From: Amycolatopsis sp. NBC_00345
GTDB taxonomy: Bacteria > Actinomycetota > Actinomycetes > Mycobacteriales > Pseudonocardiaceae
DNA length: 64,000 nt
Reading direction: 5' to 3'
Assembly: GCF_036116635.1 (NCBI RefSeq)
Contig: NZ_CP107995.1
Coordinates: forward strand, 7,316,001-7,380,000
Shown here: positions 23,307 through 32,201 of the stretch, piece after piece
How positions within the stretch are numbered: position 1 is the stretch's first letter
How the letters are laid out: every line of letters starts with the position of its first letter
Program-made: the position numbers and the translations under genes
Notes under the pieces: model-generated
What the model saw: the letters and a program-made list of their open reading frames with translations, nothing else
Told to the model about the DNA's origin: nothing
The model's database searches: none

Positions 23307-24525
23307 TCGGGAGCCGGTCCACCAGGTCGCGGAAAGCGGTGTAGTTCGCGACGATCTCGACGCCGCCGGGCGGCAGGGAATCGATGGCGCGCACCGGGTC
23401 CGCCGCGGTCCAGTGCGCCACCTCCGCGTAACACAGCCGCACGGCGAGGTCCGCCGAGCGCTCGCCGGCCACCACGACCTGACGGCCGCGCAACCGCTCG
23501 AAATGCACGTCCCACAGCCAGGACAGGTCCCGCCCGTCGGCCTCCTGCGCGTTGACCGCGACGACGACCGGGGTGTCCTCGTCCAGCACCCGCAGCGTCT
23601 CCGCCCAGCCGGCCGGGTTCTTGGCCAGCATGAGCCGCACCGAATGGCGCGTACGGCGCACGGTCCGGTACCGGCCGCCGATGTCGGTGATCGTGCGCAG
23701 CCGCGCCGCGGCCGTGTGCGGCGGGACGCCCACGCAGTGCGCGGCCGCCAGCGCGAGCGCCGCGTTGGCCCGGTTCGCCTCGCCGGGCAGCCGCAGGTCC
23801 AGGTCGACGTCCCGGCCGCCGGGCGTCGTCACCAGCTCGCCCTCCAGCACCCACGACGGCTGCGGGCGCGCGAAACCGCACTCGCAGTTCCAGGTCGCCG
23901 CGGCGTGCGTCACCGCGCTGCCACAGCGCGGGCACGTCGTCGCGTCGCCGGACCAGCGGCGGCCGGTGCCCACCCACACCGGGCGCGCGGCGGCCGCCGC
24001 GGCCGACGTCACGAGCACGTCGTCACAGTTCGCGACGACCGCCGTCCGCGGCAGCAACGCGATCGCCGCCCGCAGATCACGTTCGATGCCACGGACTTCG
24101 CCGACGCGGTCGAGCTGGTCACGGCTCAGGTTCAGCAGCACGAGCACCGCGGGCCGCACCTGCGCGGCCACCCACGGCACGTACGCCTCGTCGACCTCCA
24201 GCACCGCATAAGGCGCGTCCGGCCGCGCGGCCAGCGCCGCGACCACGCCGTCCGGCATGTTCGCGCCGTCGCTGTTCGACGCGACGTCGGCGAGCGCTTC
24301 GAGCGCACGGGTGATCATCAACGCCGTGGTCGTCTTGCCGTTGGTGCCGGTGACGAGCACGACGGTGCGTTCACGGCCGAGCCGGTGCAGCACGTCCGGA
24401 TCGAGCTTCAACGTCACTCGCCCACCGATCACACCACCCTGGCCGAGGCCGGTGGCGCGGGAGAGCCGTGCGGTCAGCCGCCCGGTGGCGACGGACATGC
24501 GGGTACGCAAGTGGGTGGAGGGCAT
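23299..24525 (-). CDS. murT: lipid II isoglutaminyl synthase, Mur ligase subunit MurT
   Basis: The 408-residue protein has a Mur ligase central domain with the ATP loop VTGTNGKTTT (about residues 58-67) and VLEVDEAYVP. A four-cysteine zinc ribbon is inserted (CPRCG ... CECGF, about residues 205-225), as in other MurT proteins. The C-terminal DUF1727 domain carries AKNPAGWAETLRVL and ANYTAFRDL. It activates the D-Glu carboxylate of lipid II and receives ammonia from GatD. It is the first gene of the operon; the upstream gap to the IclR gene is A/T-richer than average. Confidence 0.95.
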   Translation of the reverse strand: MPSTHLRTRMSVATGRLTARLSRATGLGQGGVIGGRVTLKLDPDVLHRLGRERTVVLVTGTNGKTTTALMITRALEALADVASNSDGANMPDGVVAALAARPDAPYAVLEVDEAYVPWVAAQVRPAVLVLLNLSRDQLDRVGEVRGIERDLRAAIALLPRTAVVANCDDVLVTSAAAAAARPVWVGTGRRWSGDATTCPRCGSAVTHAAATWNCECGFARPQPSWVLEGELVTTPGGRDVDLDLRLPGEANRANAALALAAAHCVGVPPHTAAARLRTITDIGGRYRTVRRTRHSVRLMLAKNPAGWAETLRVLDEDTPVVVAVNAQEADGRDLSWLWDVHFERLRGRQVVVAGERSADLAVRLCYAEVAHWTAADPVRAIDSLPPGGVEIVANYTAFRDLVDRLPSG

Positions 24526-24777
24526 CAGAGCCCGACAATGACCCGCGGGCGTTGTGATTTCCCTGAGAGCGTGACTCCAGTCTCAGCGCCGAGAGTCTAC
24601 TCAGGGTTTGTTAGTTGTCCTAACGATCGGAGGTTGAACCATTCAGGGCAACTCTCGTCGCAGCGCAAGAGAGGAATGTGAAAGATCTTCCGCCCATACA
24701 TCGGAGGTGTTAACGTCCAACCCCGCTTAGCGGAAACACGTACCGCTGAACGGGAAAACGACCTGGTGGAGGCCGAC
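24526..24777. promoter_or_regulatory. divergent promoter region of murT-gatD and iclR-lctP
   Basis: This 252-nt gap is visibly richer in A/T than its surroundings and lies between divergent operons. It contains a small perfect inverted repeat GTTAGTTGTCCTAAC (24610-24624). Near the IclR start is an imperfect palindrome with half-sites AGCGG and CCGCT (about 24729-24746). The latter is a candidate IclR autoregulatory site. No ORF here is supported. Confidence 0.4.
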
Positions 24778-25554
24778 GTGGACACGGAACGCGGGCTGGA
24801 GCAGAGCGGCACCCTGGAGCGCGGGCTCGCGGTGCTCGAGCACGTCGGGCAGCACCAGGAGATTTCCACCAACGCGATCGCACGGCAACTGGGTCTTTCC
24901 CGCAGCGCCGCGTACCGCATCGTCGGGACCCTGAAGAAGCTCGAATACCTCGAGGCCGACAGCGTCACCGGGCGCGTGCGGCTCGGCACCCGGCTGGTCG
25001 AGCTGGGCGCCCGCGCGATGGCCGCGACGGACCTGCACCGCTGCGCGCCCCGGTACCTCGCGTCGCTGGCCGAGCGCTCCGGTGAGACGACCTACCTCGC
25101 GGTGCCGGACAACGACGCCATGGTCTACGTGGCCACGGAACGCAGCGCCAGCGCCGTCACGCTCGCCTGCCGGCTGGGCACCCGGCGGCCGCAGCACGCG
25201 ACGTCGCTGGGCAAGGCCTGGCTCGCCGCGCTGCCCGAGCCCGACCGGCTCGAGCGCATCCGCCGGATGAAGCTGGACAGCCTGACGCTCAAGACGATCA
25301 TCGACCCCGCCCGCCTGCTGGACGACCTCGCGAAGACGAGCCGCCGCGGCTGGGCGATCGACGACGTCGAGAACGAGCCCGACGTCGGCTGCGTCGCCGC
25401 CGCCGTGCGCGACCACTCCGGCCGGCCGATCGCCGCCATCAGCGTCGCGGGCCCGGCCCAACGAGTCCTGCGACGCGTCGAGGAACTCGGCGCGACCGTC
25501 GCCGGCACAGCCGCGGCGCTGTCGCTACGGCTCGGTTACGTCCGCGGCCGCTAG
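24778..25554 (+). CDS. IclR-family transcriptional regulator
   Basis: The protein of about 258 residues has an N-terminal winged helix (GTLERGLAVLEHVGQHQEIS, then NAIARQLGLSRSAAYRIVGTL) and an IclR effector domain (YLAVPDNDAMVYVA, HATSLGKAWLAAL, CVAAAVRDHSGRPIAAISVAGP). GTG at 24778 was chosen because GGTGGAGG lies 5 nt before it; 24766 is possible. It precedes the lactate permease gene by 37 nt on the same strand, so it most likely controls uptake of lactate or a related 2-hydroxyacid and responds to one of those acids. Confidence 0.9.
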   Translation: MDTERGLEQSGTLERGLAVLEHVGQHQEISTNAIARQLGLSRSAAYRIVGTLKKLEYLEADSVTGRVRLGTRLVELGARAMAATDLHRCAPRYLASLAERSGETTYLAVPDNDAMVYVATERSASAVTLACRLGTRRPQHATSLGKAWLAALPEPDRLERIRRMKLDSLTLKTIIDPARLLDDLAKTSRRGWAIDDVENEPDVGCVAAAVRDHSGRPIAAISVAGPAQRVLRRVEELGATVAGTAAALSLRLGYVRGR

Positions 25555-25591
25555 ACACTTTTCGGCGAAGGATCGGCAAAGGAGCTGACCC

Positions 25592-27271
25592 GTGACCTGG
25601 ATCCAGGACTACCAACCGGCGGGCGCGCTGTGGTTCTCCGCGCTGCTGGCCGCACTCCCGATCATCGTGCTGCTGGTCTCGCTGGGCGTGGTCAAGCTGT
25701 CCGCGCACCTCTCGGCGGCGCTGGCGCTCGTCACCGCGCTGCTGGTCGCGCTGCTGCTGTACCGGATGCCGGCCGGGCTCGCGTTCGACTCGGCGGCCAT
25801 GGGCGTGCTGTTCGGCGTGTGGTCGGTCGCCTGGATCGCGTTCCACGCCGTGTACTTCCACAACGTCACGGTCACCACCGGCCGGTTCACCCACATCAAG
25901 CGGGTGCTCGCGGGCTTCAGCGAGGACCGGCGGCTGCAGGCGCTGCTGATCGCGTTCAGCTTCGGCGCGCTGCTGGAAGGCGTCGCGGGCGGCGGCTCGC
26001 CGATCGCGATCACGGCCGCGATGATGGCCGCGCTCGGCTTCCCGCCGGTGAAGGCCGTGGTGCTGGCGCTGCTCGCGAACACCGCGCCGGTGGCGTTCGG
26101 CGGGCTCGGCAACCCGCTGATCGTGCTCGGCCGGATCACCGCGCCGATCATGCACCTCAAGCCGGAGGAGGCGACCGCGGCGTTCTCGTCGATGGTCGGG
26201 CGCCAGGTGCCGTTCCTGGCCGTGATCATCCCCGCGTTCCTCGTCCTGGTGCTGGCCGGCTGGAAGAAGATGCTGGAAGTCTGGCCCGCCGTCGTGACGG
26301 CCGGGCTCGCGTTCGCGCTGATGCAGTTCGTGGCGTCGAACTACATCAGCGCCAGCCTCGTGGACGTGCTCGCCGCGCTCACCGCGCTGGCCGCGCTGTG
26401 GGTCCTCACGCGGTTCTGGCAGCCGAAAACCGTGTGGCGCTTCGACGGCGAGGAACCGGTGAAGGCGACCGGCGAAGCGGAAAAGTCCGAACGCGGCGCG
26501 CTCTACGCGTGGACGCCGTACATCATCCTGATCGTGGCGATCTTCGCCTCGCGCGTCGGCACGATCTTCACGCACCTGCCGGCCTGGCTGGACCTGACGA
26601 AGCTGCTGCACCGCGCCGACTGGGTGTTCGCCTGGCCGGGCCTGCACAACCACGTGATCCAGCACGCGCCGATCACGCCCAAGGACACGCCGTACGCGGC
26701 GACGTTCACCGTCGACTTCCTGTTCTCACCCGGCACCGTGGCCCTGATCGCGGCGGTGATCGCCGGATTCGTGCTGGGCGCGAAGCCGAAGCAGCTCCTC
26801 AGCGCGTATCGCGCCACGCTGTACCAGATGCGCTGGGCCCTGGCGACGATCTTCATGATCCTGGCGATCGCGTTCGTGATGAACTACTCCGGCGCGACGC
26901 AGACGCTCGGCCTCGCGCTCGCCACCACCGGCGCCGTCTTCCCGCTGTTCTCCGCTTACATCGGCTGGCTCGGCGTGTTCCTCACCGGTTCGGACGCCTC
27001 GACCAACAGCCTGTTCGGCCCCATGCAGGTGATCTCCGCGCAGCAGCTGCACCTGAACCCGGTGCTGGCCGGCGCGACGAACACCTCCGGCGGGGTGATG
27101 GGGAAGATGATCTCGCCGCAGAACCTGTCCATCGGCGCGACCGCGATCGGGCAGAGCGGCAAGGAGGGATCCCTGCTGCGGCAGACGTTCCTGTGGTCGA
27201 TCGCGCTCACCGCCGTGGTCGGCGTGATCTCGCTGCTGCAGGCGACCGTGCTGGAGTTCATGATCCCCTGA
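25592..27271 (+). CDS. L-lactate permease (LctP family)
   Basis: A 559-residue polytopic membrane protein with about 13 hydrophobic segments. LctP hallmarks include FGALLEGVAGGGSPIAITAAMMAALGF, NTAPVAFGGLGNPLIVLG, LTGSDASTNSLFGPMQ and SGGVMGKMISPQNLSIG. Members are proton symporters for lactate and sometimes glycolate. The GTG start follows AAAGGAG by 8 nt. The adjacent IclR regulator suggests substrate-induced expression. No lactate dehydrogenase gene is adjacent. The 3' end overlaps the convergent dienelactone-hydrolase-like gene by 14 nt. Confidence 0.92.
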   Translation: MTWIQDYQPAGALWFSALLAALPIIVLLVSLGVVKLSAHLSAALALVTALLVALLLYRMPAGLAFDSAAMGVLFGVWSVAWIAFHAVYFHNVTVTTGRFTHIKRVLAGFSEDRRLQALLIAFSFGALLEGVAGGGSPIAITAAMMAALGFPPVKAVVLALLANTAPVAFGGLGNPLIVLGRITAPIMHLKPEEATAAFSSMVGRQVPFLAVIIPAFLVLVLAGWKKMLEVWPAVVTAGLAFALMQFVASNYISASLVDVLAALTALAALWVLTRFWQPKTVWRFDGEEPVKATGEAEKSERGALYAWTPYIILIVAIFASRVGTIFTHLPAWLDLTKLLHRADWVFAWPGLHNHVIQHAPITPKDTPYAATFTVDFLFSPGTVALIAAVIAGFVLGAKPKQLLSAYRATLYQMRWALATIFMILAIAFVMNYSGATQTLGLALATTGAVFPLFSAYIGWLGVFLTGSDASTNSLFGPMQVISAQQLHLNPVLAGATNTSGGVMGKMISPQNLSIGATAIGQSGKEGSLLRQTFLWSIALTAVVGVISLLQATVLEFMIP

Positions 27272-27845
27272 CGCGGTCCAGGAAGGCCAGCACACGCTCG
27301 GTGAGCAGCGCGGCCGCGGACCCGTCGTAGTCGGGCAGGCTCCGGTCGGCGAACAGGTGCCGGTCGCCGGGGTAGAGGAAAAGCTCGGCGTCCGCGACGT
27401 CCGCCAGGAGCTCGCGAGCCGCGTCGAGGTCACCGCCCTCGACGAAAAGCGCGTCCGCGTCCATGCCGTGGACCTGCACCGGCACGCTCGACGGCCAGGG
27501 CCCGCCGAACTCCGCGGCCGGGACGCACGCGTGGAACAGCAGCGCGCCCACCGCGCCGGGACGGGTCTGGGCCAGCATTTGCGCGGGCATCGCGCCGAGC
27601 GAGAACCCGGCGTAGACCAGCTCGCCCGGCAGGTCCGAGACGGCCTGCTTCCCGCGTTCGCGGAACGTCCCGAACCCGATCTCCTTCGCGTAGGCCAGTC
27701 CTTCGTCGAACGTCTCGAAGACGTGGCCGTCGTAGAGGTCCGGGGCGTGCACGGTGTGACCGGCCTTTTCCAGCGCCTCGGCGAACTCGCGGACGCCGGG
27801 CGTCAGCCCGTGCAGGTGGTGGAACAGAGCGACTTCGGCCATCAT
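27258..27845 (-). CDS. dienelactone hydrolase family protein
   Basis: A 195-residue alpha/beta hydrolase with the dienelactone hydrolase layout: VALFHHLHGLTPGVREFA at the start, the nucleophile elbow GFSLGA, LFHACVP, VQVHGMDADALFVEGGD (acidic residue region) and YPGDRHLFAD (catalytic His). The nucleophile position is Ser instead of the Cys of classical dienelactone hydrolases, common in this broad subgroup, so the real substrate is uncertain. It lies 12 nt after the ECF42 sigma gene and could be in its operon. Confidence 0.88.
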   Translation of the reverse strand: MMAEVALFHHLHGLTPGVREFAEALEKAGHTVHAPDLYDGHVFETFDEGLAYAKEIGFGTFRERGKQAVSDLPGELVYAGFSLGAMPAQMLAQTRPGAVGALLFHACVPAAEFGGPWPSSVPVQVHGMDADALFVEGGDLDAARELLADVADAELFLYPGDRHLFADRSLPDYDGSAAALLTERVLAFLDRVRGS

Positions 27846-27857
27846 TTCTCCCAGTTT

Positions 27858-29117
27858 TCAGCAGGACGCCGCGCGGTCCAGCAGCAGAGTGCGTTCCCGC
27901 GCGTTGCCGGTGAGCCCGGCGGCACGTTCGAATTCAGCCTTGGCCTCGGCGGGGCGGCCCAGCTTCACCAGCAAGTCGCCACGCACGCTGGGCAGCAGAT
28001 GGTAGGCCTTCAACGCCGGCTCGTCGAGCAGCCGGTCGACGAGGTCGAGCCCGGCGGCGGGCCCGGATGCCATCGACACGGCGACGGCCCGGTTCAGCTC
28101 GACCACCGGCGACGGCGTGATCTGGGCCAGACCTGCATACAGCGCGGCGATCCGGGCCCAGTCCGTCTCGTCCGGAGTCCGGGCGCGCGCGTGGCAGGCG
28201 GCGATCGCGGCCTGCGCCGAGTACGGGCCGTACGAGCCGCCGGCCAGCTCTTCCGAGCGAGCCAGCGCCGCGAGGCCGCGGCGGATGAGCAGCTGGTCCC
28301 AGCGCCCGCGGTCCTGCTCCATCAGCAGCACCGGCTCGCCGTTCGGCCCGGTGCGCGCGGCCGAGCGCGACGCCTGGATCTCCAGCAGCGCGACCAGCCC
28401 GTGCACCTCCGGCTCGGCCGGCATCAGCCCGGCGAGCACCCGGCCGAGGCGCAGCGCGTCCTCGCACAGCGCCGGGCGCATCCAGTCGTCGCCGCGAGTG
28501 GCGGAGTAGCCCTCGTTGAAAACCAGGTAGATCACTTCCAGCACCGACGAAAGCCGCGCGACGCGCTCTTCGCCCACCGGCACCTCGAACGGGACCTTCG
28601 CGTCCGCCAACGACTTCTTCGCGCGCACGATCCGCTGCGCGATCGTCGACTCCTTCACCAGGAACGCGCGCGCGATCTCGTCCGTGGTCAGCCCGCCGAG
28701 CATCCGGAGGGTGAGGGCCACGCGCGCCGGCGTGGACAGCACGGGGTGGCAGGCCGTGAACACCAGGCGCAGCAGGTCGTCCTCGATGTGCTCCTCGTCG
28801 AGCACCGCGTCGAAGTCCGGCAGCACGCCTTCGCCGACGCGCTGTTCGCGGCCCAGCTCGTCGAGCTTGCGGCCGAGATTCTCGTTGCGCCGGAAGTGGT
28901 CGATCGCGCGCCGTTTCGCCGTGGTCGTCAGCCACGCGCCGGGGTTGCGCGGCACGCCGGTCTCCGGCCACTGCTCCAGCGCGGCGACCAGCGCGTCCTG
29001 CGCCAGCTCCTCGGCGAGCCCGACGTCACGCACCATCCGCGCGAGCCCCGCGATGACGCGCGCGGACTCGATCCGCCACACCGCCTCGACGGCGCCGCGC
29101 GTCCCCTGCGTTTCCAC
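27858..29117 (-). CDS. ECF42-type RNA polymerase sigma factor with C-terminal extension
   Basis: The 419-residue protein has sigma region 2 (AEELAQDALVAALEQWP) and region 4 (MLGGLTTDEIARAFLVKESTIAQRIVRAKKSL). About 230 further residues are TPR-like (DUF6596) and include YLVFNEGYSAT, VELNRAVAVSMA and LLPSVRGDLLVKLGR. This is the ECF42 architecture, in which the extension regulates the factor instead of an anti-sigma protein. ECF42 genes are typically linked to DGPF-motif proteins, and two such genes lie directly upstream here. Confidence 0.93.
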   Translation of the reverse strand: METQGTRGAVEAVWRIESARVIAGLARMVRDVGLAEELAQDALVAALEQWPETGVPRNPGAWLTTTAKRRAIDHFRRNENLGRKLDELGREQRVGEGVLPDFDAVLDEEHIEDDLLRLVFTACHPVLSTPARVALTLRMLGGLTTDEIARAFLVKESTIAQRIVRAKKSLADAKVPFEVPVGEERVARLSSVLEVIYLVFNEGYSATRGDDWMRPALCEDALRLGRVLAGLMPAEPEVHGLVALLEIQASRSAARTGPNGEPVLLMEQDRGRWDQLLIRRGLAALARSEELAGGSYGPYSAQAAIAACHARARTPDETDWARIAALYAGLAQITPSPVVELNRAVAVSMASGPAAGLDLVDRLLDEPALKAYHLLPSVRGDLLVKLGRPAEAKAEFERAAGLTGNARERTLLLDRAASC

Positions 29118-29171
29118 GGGCCCATCACACAGGGCGGCCCGCCCGAGGGCAACCCTCGGGCGGGCGCGCCG

Positions 29172-29525
29172 TCACCCGATCTCGGCGAGCGGGCGGATCT
29201 CCACGGTCCCCGGCTGCCGGTCGGGATTCGGGGCGCGTTTCATCAGCTCGACGATCTCCTCGAGCGACTCCCCCTGGAGGATCCAGAGACCGGCGACCAG
29301 CTCCTTCGTCTCCGCGAACGGCCCGTCGACCACCTCGGCCTCACCCTCGCCGGAGAACCAGAGCCGCGCGCCCTGCGAACTCGGCGTCAGGCCCTCGGCC
29401 TGCAGGAGGTGGCCCGACGCGGCCAGCTCGTCGTTGAACTTGCCCATCTCCGTGATCAGCTCCGCACTCGGGAGCTGGCCGGCTTCGCTCTGCTCGTTGG
29501 CCTTCACCATCACCATGAACCGCAT
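29172..29525 (-). CDS. YCII-related DGPF-motif protein
   Basis: The 117-residue protein is a single YCII domain that starts MRFMVMVKANEQSEAGQLP and carries the signature DGPFAETKELVAG. Proteins of this kind are the usual partners of ECF42 sigma factors; their biochemical role is not known, although the fold is related to dimeric alpha+beta-barrel enzymes. Its ATG overlaps the TGA of its paralogue upstream by 1 nt, and the sigma gene starts 54 nt downstream, so the three form one operon. Confidence 0.9.
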   Translation of the reverse strand: MRFMVMVKANEQSEAGQLPSAELITEMGKFNDELAASGHLLQAEGLTPSSQGARLWFSGEGEAEVVDGPFAETKELVAGLWILQGESLEEIVELMKRAPNPDRQPGTVEIRPLAEIG

Positions 29526-29950
29526 CAGTTCTGCGCACTCTCCGCCCGCAGCTTCTCCTCGGCCTCACGCAGCTCGGGGGTCATGTTGTCGCCGAAGTCC
29601 TCGGCTTCGGCGATGCGCCGGATCTCGATCTCGTGGTGGGCGCCGTCGGTGTTCGGCACGCGCTTGACCCACTCGATGACCTCCTCCTTCGAGCGCACCT
29701 GCAGGATCCAGAAGCCGGCGATCAGCTCCTTGGTCTCCGCGAACGGCCCGTCGACCACCTTGGGCTCGGCCGTGCCCCCGAACTTGACGCGCGCGCCCTC
29801 GGCGCTGGACGTGAGCCCCTCGCCGGCCAGCATGACGCCGGCGCGGACCAGCTCCTCGTTGAACTTGCCCATCTCCGTGAGCAGCTCGGTGCTCGGGATC
29901 TGGCCGGCTTCGCTCTCTTCACTGGCCTTCATGATCACCATGAACCGCAT
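29525..29950 (-). CDS. YCII-related DGPF-motif protein (first of tandem pair)
   Basis: A 141-residue paralogue of the following gene, with nearly the same N-terminus (MRFMVIMKASEESEAGQIP) and DGPFAETKELIAG. It has about 20 extra charged residues at the C-terminus (TPELREAEEKLRAESAQN). The duplication is clearly local. It is the first gene of the DGPF-DGPF-ECF42 operon; AGAGAGGAT precedes the start. The two paralogues may form a heteromer. Confidence 0.9.
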   Translation of the reverse strand: MRFMVIMKASEESEAGQIPSTELLTEMGKFNEELVRAGVMLAGEGLTSSAEGARVKFGGTAEPKVVDGPFAETKELIAGFWILQVRSKEEVIEWVKRVPNTDGAHHEIEIRRIAEAEDFGDNMTPELREAEEKLRAESAQN

Positions 29951-30083
29951 TGGAAGATCCTCTCTCTCGGCTTGCTTTCAAGTACGCGTCGATCGGCGGG
30001 CCCCCGGATCGACAACGCGGCCGAACTTTTTTCCCGAAGCCGAAACTAGCAGGTCAGACGGCTGCACGAGGGGCGGAACGGGC

Positions 30084-31085
30084 GTGGGAGAATTCCCGCT
30101 CGTGGCGCTACTCCCCGACGACCTCCGCTCGTCCCTCGACGGCGAACTGGGCCGGTTCCCCGAATCACGGCTCGCTCAGGCGGTCGACAAACTCAGCACG
30201 CGCTACCGGCAGGGCGACGCCGCGACGTCGCCGATCCTGTCCTCAGAGATCGACGTCGCCGCGTACGCCGGCTATCGCATGCCGGCCACGTACGCGGCTG
30301 TCGCCGCAGCGTTCGGCGAAGCAGCGGCCGCCGCTCCGGGCTTCGCGCCGCGGACGCAGGTCGACATCGGCGGCGGCACGGGCGCGGCGGTGTGGGCGGC
30401 GGCCCAGGTGTGGCCGTCGCTGGAGAAGTGCACGGTGATCGAACAGGTCGCCGGGGCGCTCACGCTGGGCCGGAAGCTCGCGTCGACGGCCGTCTCGCCC
30501 ACCGTCCGGGGCACGACCTGGGTACGGGGGCTCGTGGACACGGCCGCTGCTGCGCCTTCGGCTGACCTGGTGACGATGTCGTACGTGCTGGGCGAGCTGC
30601 CCGAACCCGGCCGCGACGACGTCGTCCGCTGGCTCGCCGCGAAGGCCGGCACCGTGGCGCTGATCGAGCCGGGCACCCCCGCGGGCTTCGCGCGGATCCG
30701 CGCGGCGCGGGATGTGCTGCGCGGCATGGACCGTCACGTCGTGGCGCCGTGCCCGCACGACGGCGAGTGCCCGATCCGCCCAGGCGAGGACTGGTGCCAC
30801 TTCGCCGCGCGGCTGCCGCGTTCCGGCATTCACCGGCGGATCAAGGCGGGCACGCTGGGCTTCGAGGACGAGAAGTTCTCGTACGTCGTCGCGTCGGCCG
30901 AGCCGGCGGACCGCCCGGACGCGCGGATCCTGCGGCACCCGCGCAAGCACAAGGGCTGGGTGCAGCTCGACCTGTGCACAGTGGACGGCCTCACCCCCGG
31001 CGTCACGGTGTCCAAACGGCACGGCCCCCGCTACCGCGCCGCCCGCGACGCCGAGTGGGGCGATGCTTTGAGCGTGGAGGAGTAG
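30084..31085 (+). CDS. Rsm22-like SAM-dependent methyltransferase
   Basis: The 333-residue protein matches the Rsm22 / small ribosomal subunit family. A helical N-terminus with RYRQGD is followed by a SAM-binding motif VDIGGGTGAAVWAAA and LVTMSYVLGELP. A C-terminal cysteine cluster (CPHDGECPI, then DWCHF) corresponds to the Fe-S or zinc site of mitochondrial Rsm22/METTL17. The family binds the small ribosomal subunit; bacterial roles are unproved. Start is GTG at 30084 (30102 is possible). The same frame stays open far upstream, antisense to the sigma and DGPF genes, but that part is not coding. Confidence 0.85.
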   Translation: MGEFPLVALLPDDLRSSLDGELGRFPESRLAQAVDKLSTRYRQGDAATSPILSSEIDVAAYAGYRMPATYAAVAAAFGEAAAAAPGFAPRTQVDIGGGTGAAVWAAAQVWPSLEKCTVIEQVAGALTLGRKLASTAVSPTVRGTTWVRGLVDTAAAAPSADLVTMSYVLGELPEPGRDDVVRWLAAKAGTVALIEPGTPAGFARIRAARDVLRGMDRHVVAPCPHDGECPIRPGEDWCHFAARLPRSGIHRRIKAGTLGFEDEKFSYVVASAEPADRPDARILRHPRKHKGWVQLDLCTVDGLTPGVTVSKRHGPRYRAARDAEWGDALSVEE

Positions 31086-31105
31086 GGCGGTGAGCGGGCC
31101 GCACT

Positions 31106-31220
31106 CCCCCGCCCTCCTCGGGGGGCGTCCCATGCCCAGTCTACCGGCGGGGCCCGACGGGACCGGCGAAAAGCGGGCCCGGAGCCCAAGCTGTCCACAA
31201 CGGAGGACGGCTGTGGACAA
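31106..31220 (-). repeat. DnaA-box composite element, copy B
   Basis: On the minus strand the order is TTGTCCACA (31212-31220), 12 bp, TGTGGACAG (31191-31199), 47 bp, TAGACTGG (31136-31143), then GGGACGCCCCCCGAGG and GGGCGGGGG to 31106. CCGTCG stands 11 bp before the TAG, as in the other copies. It occupies the gap between the ends of the Rsm22-like gene and the start of the maleylpyruvate-isomerase-like gene, in the opposite orientation to copies A and C. Confidence 0.75.
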
Positions 31221-31313
31221 CACCGGCTGAAACGCGCGCCGCGACCCGTGTCCGGATGACCGCGGCGGCTCCGACCACCCCGTGAATCACCGGATCACGG
31301 AGAGGACACCGCA

Positions 31314-32105
31314 GTGATGGACTTCCAGAGCCAGTGCGCCGCCATCGTCGCCCAGACCGAGTTGCTGCAGGCCACCGTCGACGGGGCGGACCCGGCCACA
31401 CCGATCGCCGCGTGCCCGGACTGGACGCTGGGGCAGCTGCTCAACCACGTCGGCGCCGGCCACCGCTGGGCGGAGGAGACCGTCCGCACCCGCGCGGACC
31501 AGATGCTCCCCGACCAGGAATTGCGGCACCCCGCCTCGACCCCGCGGCAGGCCTCCTGGCTGCCCGACGGCGCCCGCGAGCTGGCCGACGCTCTGCGCAC
31601 AGCCGGGCCCGAAGCCCGCCTGGTCACCCCGGTCCCCGCGGGACCGCCCCGCGCCGCCTTCTACGCCCGGCGCTTCATGAACGAGACGGCGCTGCACCGC
31701 GCGGACGCCACCCTGGCCGTCGGCGCCGAGTTCACCCTCGACCACGACGTCGCGGTGGACGCCATGGAGGAATGGCTGGAACTCGGCTCGCTGCCCGTCA
31801 TGCTCGACTACTTCCCCGAGCGCCGCGCCCTGCTCGGCGAGGGCCGCACCGTCCACCTGTCACCGGCCGACTCACCAACCGGCTCAACGGCCGACGACGG
31901 CAAGAGCGAGGGCTGGACCATCGACCTCACCGGCGACCTCCTCGCCTGGCACCACGGCACCCCCACCAAACCCACCGTCACCATCGAAGCCCCCGTCACG
32001 GACCTCCTCCTGGTCATCTACGGCCGCCAGCCCGCCAAAACCGCGAAGCTCACCGGCGACACCGGCTTCCTGGACCACTACCTCTCCCAGGTGAGTTTCG
32101 GCTGA
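31314..32105 (+). CDS. maleylpyruvate isomerase family, mycothiol-dependent enzyme
   Basis: The 263-residue protein has the same fold as the gene at 245. CPDWTLGQLLNHVGAGHRWAEE supplies the first metal His, MNETALHRADA the second motif, and the C-terminal MDMPI domain contains LLVIYGRQ. This version matches the TIGR03083 type of uncharacterised actinobacterial proteins. The GTG at 31314 is followed directly by ATG; GGAGAGGA lies about 8 nt upstream. The two-component genes begin about 100 nt downstream on the same strand, with no evident link. Confidence 0.85.
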   Translation: MMDFQSQCAAIVAQTELLQATVDGADPATPIAACPDWTLGQLLNHVGAGHRWAEETVRTRADQMLPDQELRHPASTPRQASWLPDGARELADALRTAGPEARLVTPVPAGPPRAAFYARRFMNETALHRADATLAVGAEFTLDHDVAVDAMEEWLELGSLPVMLDYFPERRALLGEGRTVHLSPADSPTGSTADDGKSEGWTIDLTGDLLAWHHGTPTKPTVTIEAPVTDLLLVIYGRQPAKTAKLTGDTGFLDHYLSQVSFG

Positions 32106-32201
32106 CCTCGTACCCATGGCCGACCCGGTTTCGGTCCCACGCAGGAGGCAGCCGGGCGGCGGACCGGGCACGATCGACACCATGACCACGCCCGGAACCG
32201 C

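Noticed and set aside
27357..30083. Plus-strand frame open for over 900 codons upstream of the Rsm22-like gene
   Set aside because: It is antisense to the dienelactone-hydrolase-like, ECF42 and DGPF genes, has R/Q/V-rich shadow composition, and lacks start signals; only the part from 30084 is a recognisable protein.
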